Positions 27,490 through 35,483 of a DNA stretch of 64,000 bases are shown piece by piece (positions within the stretch are counted from its first letter, which is position 1; the number at the start of each line of letters is the position of its first letter). Source of the stretch: CBDFHC01 sp965247585 (GTDB taxonomy: Bacteria; Chloroflexota; Dehalococcoidia; Lucifugimonadales; GCA-2712585); NCBI GenBank assembly GCA_965247585.1, contig CBDFHC010000003.1, forward strand, positions 496,001 through 560,000. Reading direction: 5' to 3'. The notes below the pieces were generated by a model that saw nothing but the letters and a program-made list of their open reading frames with translations, was not told the origin of the DNA and ran no database searches. The position numbers and the translations under genes were made by a program.

Positions 27490-28533
27490 ATGGAGAGGAC
27501 GGGGGTGGCGTTTTGGGGTGGGGTTTCGGTGGAGGAGTTGGTGGGGTGCGTTAGGCTGGCGGAGGAGCAAGGGTTTCATTCGGCGTGGGTGGTGGAGAGT
27601 TACGCGGACGTGTTTTCGGTGCTGAGCGCGTGCGCGGCGGTGACGGACTCCATTCAACTGGCTACCGGGGTGACGACGGTGTTCACGCGGAACCCAACGA
27701 CGATTGCTATAGCGTCGGCGACGGTGGACACGGTGTCGCGGGGAAGGTTTATCCTGGGGTTGGGGGCAGGCCACCGGGAGATTCACGCGCAGCGGGACAA
27801 CCCGGACCGGGAGCACCAGGTGCCGTTCTGGAACGCCAGACAGCGATTGCGGGAGACGGTTGACATAACGCGCCGGGTAGTCAAAGCGGCGTTCGATGGG
27901 GAGAGTGTCAGCTACCAAGGCGAGGTGTTCGAGTTTGAGGAGTACAAGCCGTGGTTTGTGCCGTACCGGGACAGGGTGCCGGTGTACCTGGCGGCCCTTA
28001 CCCGGGGCACCACGGAGCTGGCGGGGGAGGTGGCGGACGGGGTGGTGCCGGTGTTTTTCTCCGAGGAGGGGATGAAGGCGGTTGTCGAGCAGGTGGCCAC
28101 GGGGGCGAGACGGGTTGGCAGGGAGCCGAAGGATGTTGATGTGGCGTGTTACCTGCCGGTGTGTGTATCCAATGACAAGGCGGAGGCGTACCGGGCGCTA
28201 CGGTACTTGGTGTCGTTCCATATTAGTGCGTACAGGTATTACCAGACTTATTTCGTGGGGGCTGGGTATGTCAGGGAGGTGGAGGGGGTGCTGGAGTCGT
28301 TGGGCAGGGGGGAGTGTGATAACGCAGCGGAGTGGGTTAACGACGCGATGGTGGAGGCGGTGGGGGTGGGTGGGACGGCGGAGGAGTGCCGAGCGCGGAT
28401 ATCGGAGTACCGCCGGGCTGGGGTGACGCTGCCGATTATTTACCCGGTGCATCCGGGGTTCACGGGGTACAGACCGGACGCGGAGGCGGCGGAGGGGATA
28501 AAGGGGGCGATCCGGGGGTTAGGGGAGGGGTAG
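27490..28533 (+). CDS. LLM-class (luciferase-like) F420-dependent oxidoreductase
   Basis: A 347-residue TIM-barrel flavin/F420-dependent oxidoreductase. Family features are WGGVSVEELVGCVRLAEEQGF at the first helix, TGVTTVFTRNPTTIA, LGLGAGHREIH, and the late insertion typical of the 5,10-methylene-H4MPT-reductase-like group. The ATG has GGAG upstream. The first 158 bp of the gene, with 8 bp of leader, are also present as a broken copy at 26675-26841. Substrate unknown; SAR202-type genomes carry many such paralogues (general knowledge). Confidence 0.88.
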   Translation: MERTGVAFWGGVSVEELVGCVRLAEEQGFHSAWVVESYADVFSVLSACAAVTDSIQLATGVTTVFTRNPTTIAIASATVDTVSRGRFILGLGAGHREIHAQRDNPDREHQVPFWNARQRLRETVDITRRVVKAAFDGESVSYQGEVFEFEEYKPWFVPYRDRVPVYLAALTRGTTELAGEVADGVVPVFFSEEGMKAVVEQVATGARRVGREPKDVDVACYLPVCVSNDKAEAYRALRYLVSFHISAYRYYQTYFVGAGYVREVEGVLESLGRGECDNAAEWVNDAMVEAVGVGGTAEECRARISEYRRAGVTLPIIYPVHPGFTGYRPDAEAAEGIKGAIRGLGEG

Positions 28534-28539
28534 GGGAGG

Positions 28540-28600
28540 GGGTTAGGGGCTCGTCCTTCCGTTCGAGAGGTTCAGGACAAACTTAGCGTCAGCAAGGGCG
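28540..28600. repeat. variant of the TCCTTCGA..CTCAGGA repeat module
   Basis: GGCTCGTCCTTCCGTTCGAG followed by TTCAGGACAAACTTAGCGTC. A closely similar variant, with CAACAAGCTCAGGATAAAC and TTGGCGTC, occurs near 53567-53610. Confidence 0.6.
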
Positions 28601-28765
28601 GGTTTGAGGGGTAGAGGGGATATGGGCCCGCACCTCCGTTCAAGCATTCAGTACAAAATGCCAAGGACACCGAGAAACGGTGATAGAGTACTGACGCTAG
28701 TGAAAGCTTTAGGCGTTTTGGATGAACGGTTGCCATCTGAACGCTGTCGTGACGAATGGGAGAGT

Positions 28766-29059
28766 ATGGCGTTTTTTGTTTATGTGATACGTTGCGTCGA
28801 CGACTCTTATTACACTGGTCATACGGATGATCTGGAGAAAAGGATGGCGGCGCACAATCGAGGCGAGGTTTCAGGGTACACGTTGGGTCGCAGACCGGTT
28901 CAATTGGTGTTTGTTGAGGAGTTTACGTCCAGGGAGGACGCTTTTCAGTTGGAACGTAAGATCAAGGGATGGTCTAGGAAAAAGAAAGAGGCTTTGATGG
29001 TTGGGCGGTGGGAGGATCTGCCGGGGCTTAGTCGGAGGCGGAGTGGCAAGTTGGGATAG
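28766..29059 (+). CDS. GIY-YIG domain protein
   Basis: A 97-residue single-domain protein of the UPF0213/YhbQ-like class. The split motif is YVIRCVDDSYYTGHT (the Y-x-G pair), followed by RMAAHNRGEVSGYT, EFTSREDAFQLERKIKGWSR and the late KEALMVG. The chosen ATG, with GGGAGAG upstream, begins directly at the domain; the open frame starts 54 codons earlier in sequence unlike a protein. Members are often called endonucleases, but their substrates are mostly unknown. Confidence 0.88.
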   Translation: MAFFVYVIRCVDDSYYTGHTDDLEKRMAAHNRGEVSGYTLGRRPVQLVFVEEFTSREDAFQLERKIKGWSRKKKEALMVGRWEDLPGLSRRRSGKLG

Positions 29060-29071
29060 ACAACGAAGTGA

Positions 29072-29275
29072 ATTGCGGTATGGGCTCGTCCTTCGAGAGC
29101 CTCAGGATGAGCGGGTTGGAGAGGCAGAGAGGTATGGGTGAGGAAGGTGTGGGATGTGATCGTGCTTCGAGGGCCTCAGGATGAGCGGGCTGGAGAGGCA
29201 GAGAGGTATGGGTGAGGAAGGCGGTATGGGCTCGTCCTTCGAGAGCCTTAGGATGGGTGGGTTGGAGGGGTTGGG
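29072..29275. repeat. three tandem TCCTTCGA..CTCAGGATGAGCGGG modules
   Basis: Three consecutive copies of the module TCCTTCGAGAGCCTCAGGAT plus GAGCGGGTTGGAG, with the linker AGAGGTATGGGTGAGGAAGG repeated between them. It lies in the convergent gap between the GIY-YIG gene and purS. Confidence 0.88.
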
Positions 29276-29283
29276 AGAGGGGG

Positions 29284-29535
29284 CTAGGGGTGGTGGGTGA
29301 CTTCGAAGGTGAAGTCTTCGATGATGGGGTTGGCGAGGAGCTTGTCGCACATGGCGCGGACCTGGGCCTCGGCGGCGGAGCGGTCCGGGGAGTCCAGGCG
29401 GACTTCCAGGTACTTGCCCATGCGGACGCTCTGGGTTGAATTGAAGCCCAGGGTCTTGAGGCCGGCGAGGACGGTCTGGCCCTGAGGGTCGTTGACGGTT
29501 GGTTTGAGGGTGACGCGGATGCGGGCCAGGAACAA
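29284..29535 (-). CDS. purS: phosphoribosylformylglycinamidine synthase subunit PurS
   Basis: The small structural subunit that joins PurQ and PurL into FGAM synthase. It has 83 residues, with the typical VTLKPTVNDPQGQTVLAGLKTLGF N-terminal half broken into ARIRVTLKPTVNDPQG and TLGFNSTQSVRMGKYLEV. It starts 4 bases after the DUF3105 stop on the minus strand. PurQ and PurL are not in this window. Confidence 0.93.
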   Translation of the reverse strand: MFLARIRVTLKPTVNDPQGQTVLAGLKTLGFNSTQSVRMGKYLEVRLDSPDRSAAEAQVRAMCDKLLANPIIEDFTFEVTHHP

Positions 29536-29539
29536 GCCT

Positions 29540-30241
29540 CTAGCCCCCAGATAGGCAGTTTATGGATTCGGGGCCGCGGTTGATGTGGGCATCGTAGAAA
29601 GCCCTGATGCCGGGCTCGTCTATGCTGGCGAAACGCTGGAGCCAGCCCCAGGAGTGGACGACGATCTGGCCCGCCGGGAGACTGGAGTAGGGCCGCATGA
29701 TCATCCAGCTACGGCGGTCTTGCAGGGAGCGGGCGACATCCTTTAGCTGATCGATCTGGGCTTTGTCGGTGAGGTTGTAGCTGATGAGGACCTGGCCGTG
29801 CTCCATGTTGTGGACGATGCGCTCGTCCGGAACGTCGTCCTCGTCCGAATATATGCCGCATTGGGCCCAGCCGGTGCCCCAGTGGGGACCCGAAGTAGGG
29901 GGAGAGGTACTGTAGGCAGCAAAGTTGTCGCCGCGGGGCATGTGGTTGCCGGGAGGGAAGAGGATGCTCATGGTGTTGTGCTGGTCGCCAATGGGGTCTG
30001 CGTTGCCGGAGTTATCATCTTGAGGATTAGGGCCGCCGGTGTTGGCGAAGCCGCTAACGGCGAAGCCAGCGATGACGGCGGCGGCGACCAAGACAACGGC
30101 GGCGTAGGCGAGCCAGCGGGTAAGGCGCCGGCTTCTTCTGGAGCGGCTGCTAGGCGCGGAACCGCCGGGGTACTGGGGTGACGCGCCTGGGCCGTGGCCC
30201 CTGCCGCGTCTTCCTCTTCTGCGTGGTCTAGTTGCAGGCAC
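29540..30241 (-). CDS. DUF3105 membrane-anchored protein
   Basis: A 233-residue protein. A basic N-terminal tail (about 40 residues) precedes one membrane segment (about 44-66, AYAAVVLVAAAVIAGFAV), then an extracytoplasmic domain matching DUF3105: SGPHWGTGWAQCGIYSDE, HNMEHGQVLISYN and a late VVHSWGWLQRFAS. Conserved histidines suggest metal binding. GTG start. Function unknown; its place between purC and purS is probably co-transcription, not purine metabolism. Confidence 0.82.
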   Translation of the reverse strand: MPATRPRRRGRRGRGHGPGASPQYPGGSAPSSRSRRSRRLTRWLAYAAVVLVAAAVIAGFAVSGFANTGGPNPQDDNSGNADPIGDQHNTMSILFPPGNHMPRGDNFAAYSTSPPTSGPHWGTGWAQCGIYSDEDDVPDERIVHNMEHGQVLISYNLTDKAQIDQLKDVARSLQDRRSWMIMRPYSSLPAGQIVVHSWGWLQRFASIDEPGIRAFYDAHINRGPESINCLSGG

Positions 30242-30253
30242 GAATCCTCACTT

Positions 30254-31162
30254 TCATTCTACGGGAAGGCTGCGGCCGGTAAGGCGCCGGTAGGCTTCCT
30301 GGTATCTTTCCGAGGTCTTGGTTACGACGTGGTCAGGGAGGGGTGGCGCGGGGGGTTCCCGGTCCCAGCCCTGGTCAGTCAGCCAGTCGCGAACGAACTG
30401 TTTATCGAAGTTGGGCTGGGAGCGTCCTGGGGCGTAGCCCTGGGCGTCCCAGAAACGGCTGGAATCCGGGGTGAAGATTTCGTCGATGAGGGATAGCCGG
30501 CCGTCGATGAAGCCGAACTCCAGCTTGGTGTCCGCCAGGATGATGCCCTGCTGGGCGGCGAAGTCGTTGGCGAATTGAAAGGCCTGGATGCTTTTTTCCT
30601 CCAGGGTCCGGGCCACGTCTGTACCCACCAGGTCCGCCACTTCCGCCAGGCTCATGTCCTGGTCATGGCCCTCTTCGGCCTTGGTGGTGGGGGTGAAGAT
30701 GGGCTCAGGGAACTTTTGGCCCTCGAGCATGCCCGTCGGGGCGGGGCCGCCGAAGATGGTGCCGTTCTTTTGGTACTCGGCCCAGGCGGAACCGGCCAGG
30801 TAGCCGCGGACGATGCATTCGACGTCTACGCGCTGGGCGCGGTGGACGATCATGGACCGGCAGGCGATTTCGGCGGGGATCTCACCCACCGGAGAGCCCT
30901 GGAGGTCTATGCCAGGGTCGTCTGCCATGGCGATTAGATGATTGGGAATGAGATGGGATGTCTTTTCGAACCAGAAGGCTGACATTCGGCTGAGGACGAG
31001 GCCCTTGTGGGGGATGCCGGTGGGAAGGACGACGTCAAAGGCGGAGATGCGGTCCGTGGCGACCATGAGGAGGCGGCCATCGCCGAGGTCATAGGTATCA
31101 CGAACCTTGCCCTGGTAGATTTTGTTTGGGAGGTTAGTTTGGGTGATGCAGTTGGTGTTCAT
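30254..31162 (-). CDS. purC: SAICAR synthetase
   Basis: ATP-dependent ligation of aspartate to CAIR in purine synthesis, 302 residues. It carries YQGKVRDTYDLGDGRLLMVATDR-type start (split here as GKVRDTYDLG and VATDRISAFDV), RVDVECIVRGYLAGS, and LADTKLEFGF with the metal/ATP site. It belongs to the minus-strand purine operon; a repeat insertion separates it from purB. Confidence 0.95.
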   Translation of the reverse strand: MNTNCITQTNLPNKIYQGKVRDTYDLGDGRLLMVATDRISAFDVVLPTGIPHKGLVLSRMSAFWFEKTSHLIPNHLIAMADDPGIDLQGSPVGEIPAEIACRSMIVHRAQRVDVECIVRGYLAGSAWAEYQKNGTIFGGPAPTGMLEGQKFPEPIFTPTTKAEEGHDQDMSLAEVADLVGTDVARTLEEKSIQAFQFANDFAAQQGIILADTKLEFGFIDGRLSLIDEIFTPDSSRFWDAQGYAPGRSQPNFDKQFVRDWLTDQGWDREPPAPPLPDHVVTKTSERYQEAYRRLTGRSLPVE

Positions 31163-31244
31163 ATTGATACTCGTGGGTTATTAATGGACTGTTTCGACCA
31201 TCCCCCTGAACCCTTTTCCCCATGCCAGGAAGGGGGAAGAATTA

Positions 31245-31320
31245 AAAACGTGATTCCGAGGGACACCCTCAGACTCCTGGCAGGAAACCTGGGTTCCCTG
31301 CGCCTTCCTGTGTGGCCGGT
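31245..31320. repeat. main right repeat module inside the purine operon
   Basis: GAGGGACACCCTC near 31259 with the second hairpin GGCAGGAAACC/GGTTCCCTGC, between the purB stop and the purC start on the opposite strand. Confidence 0.85.
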
Positions 31321-31364
31321 TAGAGAAGTGGGGCGGGGAAGGAATTGGCGGAGCCATGAGGCGC

Positions 31365-32675
31365 TCAAAGCTTGACGGGGGCGGGTGTGAGGTTGAGGCG
31401 GCGGTAGATGGCGTCTATGTGGCGGAGGTAGTAGGCGTAGTCGAAAAGCTGGTCCAGCTCACCTTTGCTGAGATGCGCGGTGACGGCGTCATCTGATTTG
31501 ACGCGGAGGCGAAAGTCATCGTTGCTGTCCCAGGTGGCCATGGCGTGGGCCTGGACGATTTTGTAAGCGCCCTCGCGGGAGAGGCCCTTCTCCACCAGGG
31601 CGAGTAGCAGCCGCTGGCTGAAGATGAGGCCGCGGGTGCTTTCAATGTTGCTCCACATACGGTCCGGGTAGACGCGGAGGCCGGCGACGACGCCGGTGAA
31701 GATGTCCAGGATATAGTCCAGCGCGAGGAAGGAGTCCGGCAGGATGAGCCGCTCGGCGGAGGAGTGGCTGATGTCGCGCTCATGCCAGAGGGCGACGTTT
31801 TCCAGGGCGGTGACGGAGTGGCCGCGGATGAGACGGGCCAGTCCGCAAACGCGCTCAGACAGTTCCGGGTTGCGCTTGTGGGGCATGGAGGAGGAGCCGG
31901 TTTGACCAACTCCGAAGGGCTCTTCCACCTCCCGGACCTCGGTGCGCTGGAGGGACCTGACCTCTGTGGCGAACTTTTCCAGGGACGCGGCGATGAGGGC
32001 CAGGGTGGTGACGAGGTGGGCGTGACGGTCGCGCTGGATGACCTGGTTGGAGACCGGGGCGGGGCGGAGGCCCAGGCCGGCGCAGACGGACTCTTCGATT
32101 TCCGGGGAGACGGTGGCGTAGGTGCCGACGGCGCCGGAGATCTTGCCCACGGAGATATCGTCCTTGGCGGCGCGGAGACGGACGGTCTGGCGCCGCAGCT
32201 CGTCCCACCAGAGGGCCATCTTGAGGCCAAAGGTGGTGGGTTCGGCGTGGATGCCGTGGGTGCGGCCCATGATGGGGGTGTCCTTGTAGGCCAGGGCCTT
32301 CTCCTCCACGGCCTTGGAGAGGGCGGCCAGGTCGTCCAGGATGAGGTCTGTGGCCTCCACCATCTGGAGGCCGAGGGCGGTGTCTATGACATCGCTGGAG
32401 GTTAGGCCCAGGTGAATCCAACGGCCTTCTTCGCCCAGGTTGGCGGTGACGGAGTGGAGGAAGGCGGTGACATCATGGCGGGTGCGCTGGAATGCCTGCT
32501 CCATGAGCTGGGGGTTGAAGGTGGCGTGTTGGAGCTTTTCCATATCCGCAGAAGGGATGACGCCGGCCTGGGTCCAGGCCTGGCAAACGGCCAGCTCAAC
32601 GCGGAGCCACTGCTGGTACTTGTTATCGTCAGACCAGACGCGCTTCATGGCGGGTCTGGAATAGCGGTCAATCAT
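31365..32675 (-). CDS. purB: adenylosuccinate lyase
   Basis: Cleaves SAICAR and adenylosuccinate. 436 residues of the fumarase/aspartase superfamily. The signature SSSMPHKRNPELSE (about 260-275) and the catalytic-His region TSSDVIDTALGLQM and GRTHGIHAEPTTFGLK are present. ATG start 2 bases after the HAD-phosphatase stop, so these genes are tightly linked. Confidence 0.96.
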   Translation of the reverse strand: MIDRYSRPAMKRVWSDDNKYQQWLRVELAVCQAWTQAGVIPSADMEKLQHATFNPQLMEQAFQRTRHDVTAFLHSVTANLGEEGRWIHLGLTSSDVIDTALGLQMVEATDLILDDLAALSKAVEEKALAYKDTPIMGRTHGIHAEPTTFGLKMALWWDELRRQTVRLRAAKDDISVGKISGAVGTYATVSPEIEESVCAGLGLRPAPVSNQVIQRDRHAHLVTTLALIAASLEKFATEVRSLQRTEVREVEEPFGVGQTGSSSMPHKRNPELSERVCGLARLIRGHSVTALENVALWHERDISHSSAERLILPDSFLALDYILDIFTGVVAGLRVYPDRMWSNIESTRGLIFSQRLLLALVEKGLSREGAYKIVQAHAMATWDSNDDFRLRVKSDDAVTAHLSKGELDQLFDYAYYLRHIDAIYRRLNLTPAPVKL

Positions 32676-32677
32676 CG

Positions 32678-33379
32678 CTAGGAGTCCGCGCCGGGGTCCG
32701 GGGACGAACCGTTGGCGCTCTGCAGGGCGTTCAGGAGGGGCGAAAAATCGGTGAGGGGGACGTATGGGAGACCGGCGCCGAGGTAGTGGTCTTCCAGGTA
32801 GCGGCGGGCGAATACGACGTCAGAGCGGCCGGCGGGACAGATGTCCGATTTGCCGTCACCGGCGAAGAAGATGGAGTGTCCCTGGTCACGGTACATCTGG
32901 AGGACGCGGCACTTGCAGTTGCCGGGCTGCCAGCAGCCGTCCCAGGTGTAGCGGTAGCCGAAGCTCATGCCGGTGGAGGTGAACTGGGTGTCCGCGGTAA
33001 AGGAGGGAATGGACTCCATGCCCTCGCGCTCCAGGAGCGCCTCGACGTAGAAGTCCAGGCCCATGCTGGCGATGGCCAAGGGGATGTTGGCCTCTTTACA
33101 GTACTCGAACAGAGATTTGAAGTGGGGACGCAGGTTGACGCGCTCTTTGACCAGGGCCTTCATTTCCTCACGGCCTGCGGAGATGGTTAGGAAGGCGCGC
33201 TCCTGGTATTCCTTGAGGGTGATGAGGCGGCGGCTGTGCTGGCGGCGGAAGTCCAGCCAGTTCTGACCACCGAACTCGGTAAGGAGCAACTCGGCGACGT
33301 TTTCGATGGCAGTGGTGTCGTCGAAGTCGCAGATTACGGCGGGACTACGACTCTTGAAGCTGGCGCCGGTACCGTTCAT
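32678..33379 (-). CDS. HAD-superfamily phosphatase (MtnX/phosphoserine-phosphatase-like)
   Basis: A 233-residue HAD hydrolase. Motif I is ICDFDDTTAIENVAELLL with the nucleophile Asp; motif II Ser lies in AIASMGLDFYVE, and motif III/IV is FFAGDGKSDICPA. The ATG at 33379 has AAGGAG upstream and overlaps the 3' end of purE by 35 bases. Substrate unknown; its place between purE and purB hints at a nucleotide or metabolite-repair role, but this is inference. Confidence 0.85.
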   Translation of the reverse strand: MNGTGASFKSRSPAVICDFDDTTAIENVAELLLTEFGGQNWLDFRRQHSRRLITLKEYQERAFLTISAGREEMKALVKERVNLRPHFKSLFEYCKEANIPLAIASMGLDFYVEALLEREGMESIPSFTADTQFTSTGMSFGYRYTWDGCWQPGNCKCRVLQMYRDQGHSIFFAGDGKSDICPAGRSDVVFARRYLEDHYLGAGLPYVPLTDFSPLLNALQSANGSSPDPGADS

Positions 33380-33818
33380 AGGACTCCTTAATCGTATCAT
33401 ACTTGAGGGCGAGAATCTCCGCGGCGAGGTAGGCGGCGTTGCGGGCGCCCCAGGAACCGACGGCGACGCAGGCCACGGGGATACCCGGGGGCATTTGGGC
33501 GATGGCCATGAGGGCGTCTATGCCTTTTAACTCGCTGCTGGCCAAGGGGATGCCGATAACGGGGAGGGTGGTCCAGGCGGCGAGGACGCCGGGGAGGGCG
33601 GCGGAGCCACCGGCGGCGCCGATGAGCACCTCGATGCCGCGCTCCCGGGCCTTCTGGGCGTACTCCATGACCTGTTTGGGTTTGCGATGGGCGGACATGA
33701 CGCGGACTTCGTAGTCTATGCCCAGCTCTTCGAGCACCTGGACGGTCTGCTGAACTATGGGATCGTCAGAGGCGCTGCCCATGACGATGCCGACCCTAGG
33801 AGATTTTGGCGAAGTCAT
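33345..33818 (-). CDS. purE: N5-carboxyaminoimidazole ribonucleotide mutase
   Basis: Converts N5-CAIR to CAIR. 157 residues, class I PurE. GIVMGSASDDPIVQQ binds phosphate near the N-terminus, VMSAHRKP carries the catalytic His, and IGAAGGSAALPGVLAAWT follows. PurK is not visible in the window. Confidence 0.95.
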   Translation of the reverse strand: MTSPKSPRVGIVMGSASDDPIVQQTVQVLEELGIDYEVRVMSAHRKPKQVMEYAQKARERGIEVLIGAAGGSAALPGVLAAWTTLPVIGIPLASSELKGIDALMAIAQMPPGIPVACVAVGSWGARNAAYLAAEILALKYDTIKESYERYRRQLQES

Positions 33819-33869
33819 TTTTCATCTCTTTATACGTTGAATGTGGGGCGGGTTTTTTGTGCTCTCCCG

Positions 33870-34090
33870 ACTGGCAAGAATGCGATATGGGCCCGTTCTT
33901 CGAGAGCCTCAGGATGAGCGGGTTGGATTGGTAGGCCGGGACTATTTAGATGAGAACCAGTCATGGCGATGGGTATGGTCACTGAAGAGGATTGGAAATA
34001 GAGGGTTGGTGGTTCCTACCATCCCGCCCCGGAAGGTTTTTAAGGTTAGTTTCTGAGGGACACCCTCAGACTCCCCCCAGGGGGCTTGTG
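33870..34090. repeat. mosaic repeats inside the purine operon
   Basis: A TTCTTCGAGAGCCTCAGGAT plus GAGCGGGTTGGA module (about 33896-33930), then a left module (CATGGCGATGGGTATGGTC) and main right module (GAGGGACACCCTC near 34054). It separates purE from purD, which read in the same (minus) direction. Confidence 0.87.
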
Positions 34091-34154
34091 AAAAGGATGA
34101 TATGCGATATTTCCGTGCGAATAGATGGGCAAGGGGGCAGGTGACGCCGGACGG

Positions 34155-35483
34155 CTAACGGGCATGTTGAGGCCAGCTTGGGGTGGTGTTGACGGCGGTA
34201 CCGACGAGGGCGATGTCTTTGCGATAGTGGGCGCCCTGGAAAGAGACGCGGCTGACGTTGGAGTAGACGTGCTCACGGGCTTCCAGGAGGGTGGGTCCAG
34301 TGCCGACGACGGTAAGGACGCGGCCGCCGCTGGTGAAGACGCGGAGGTTGGCGTCTCGGCTGCGCTGGGTGCCTCCGTGAAAGACGAGGGCGTCTTCATC
34401 AAGGGTGTCCAGGCCACGAACGGCGAGGCCGCGACGGTACTCGCCGGGATAGCCGCGGGAGGCCATGACGACGCCGACGCACGCCCGGTCTCCCCAATCT
34501 ACGCCGCACTTGTGTAGCCGGCCGTCTATGACGGCCTGCATGACGTCTACGAGGTCGGTTTTCATGGGAGGCAGGAGCACCTGGGTCTCTGGGTCACCGA
34601 GGCGGCAGTTGAACTCCAGGACCTTTGGCCCGTTCTGGGTGAGCATGATGCCGGCGTAGAGAACGCCTTTGTAAGGGGCGCCTTCCTCAGCCAGGGCCCT
34701 GACGATGGGCTCGAAGACCTCTTGCTGCAACTGGGTGGAAAGCTCCTTGGACCAGAGGTCAGCGGGGGCGAAGCTGCCCAACCCGCCGGTGTTTGGGCCG
34801 CGGCCGCCGTCCAGGAGGCGCTTGTAGTCGCAGGCGGCGGTGAGGGTGGAGGCGTGCTCGCCATCGGAGAAGGCGAAGACGCTGATCTCGCGGCCCTGGA
34901 GCTGCTCTTCGACGACGACGGTGGCGCCTGAGGGACCGAAGATTCGGTCTTCCATGCAGTCATATAGGGCGTTGATGGCGGCCTCCTGGTCCTGGCAGAC
35001 GAAGGCGCCTTTGCCGGCGGCGAGGCCATCCGCCTTGACCACCACGGAACCTTCGTGCTTGGAGAGGAACTGGTAGCCGTCCTGGTAGGAGCGGAAGACC
35101 TTGAAGTCAGGAGAGGGGATGTTGTGCTTGTGCATGAGCTCCCGGGCGAAGGCTTTGCTGGACTCGATGCGCGCGGCGCTCCTGGTGGGGCCAAAGATAG
35201 GCTGGCCGGCCTGTTGGAACCTATCGACGATACCGGCGGCCAGGGGGATCTCGGGGCCGACGACGGTAAGGTCAATGCCATAGTGGACGCCGGCGCGAAG
35301 GAGGTTAGGAACGTCCTCGGCGGCGACGGGGATGTTGGTGGCGAAGTCCTGGGTGCCGGCGTTACCAGGGGCGACGAAGACGGAGCCCACATGGGGGCTG
35401 GTGCTGATCTTCCAGGCGAGGGCGTGCTCCCGGGCGCCGGAGCCGATGACCATGACTTTGAGCCGGCCGTTCTTTACTCCCAC
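34155..35483 (-). CDS. purD: phosphoribosylamine--glycine ligase
   Basis: ATP-grasp enzyme making GAR, 442 residues. MVIGSGAREHALAW at the N-terminus, the ATP-grasp loop VVKADGLAAGKGAF, and the metal-site region EFNCRLGDPETQVLLP are all present. The GTG start lies within the last codons of guaA (10 bp overlap); an internal ATG at 35453 is a possible alternative. Confidence 0.95.
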   Translation of the reverse strand: MGVKNGRLKVMVIGSGAREHALAWKISTSPHVGSVFVAPGNAGTQDFATNIPVAAEDVPNLLRAGVHYGIDLTVVGPEIPLAAGIVDRFQQAGQPIFGPTRSAARIESSKAFARELMHKHNIPSPDFKVFRSYQDGYQFLSKHEGSVVVKADGLAAGKGAFVCQDQEAAINALYDCMEDRIFGPSGATVVVEEQLQGREISVFAFSDGEHASTLTAACDYKRLLDGGRGPNTGGLGSFAPADLWSKELSTQLQQEVFEPIVRALAEEGAPYKGVLYAGIMLTQNGPKVLEFNCRLGDPETQVLLPPMKTDLVDVMQAVIDGRLHKCGVDWGDRACVGVVMASRGYPGEYRRGLAVRGLDTLDEDALVFHGGTQRSRDANLRVFTSGGRVLTVVGTGPTLLEAREHVYSNVSRVSFQGAHYRKDIALVGTAVNTTPSWPQHAR

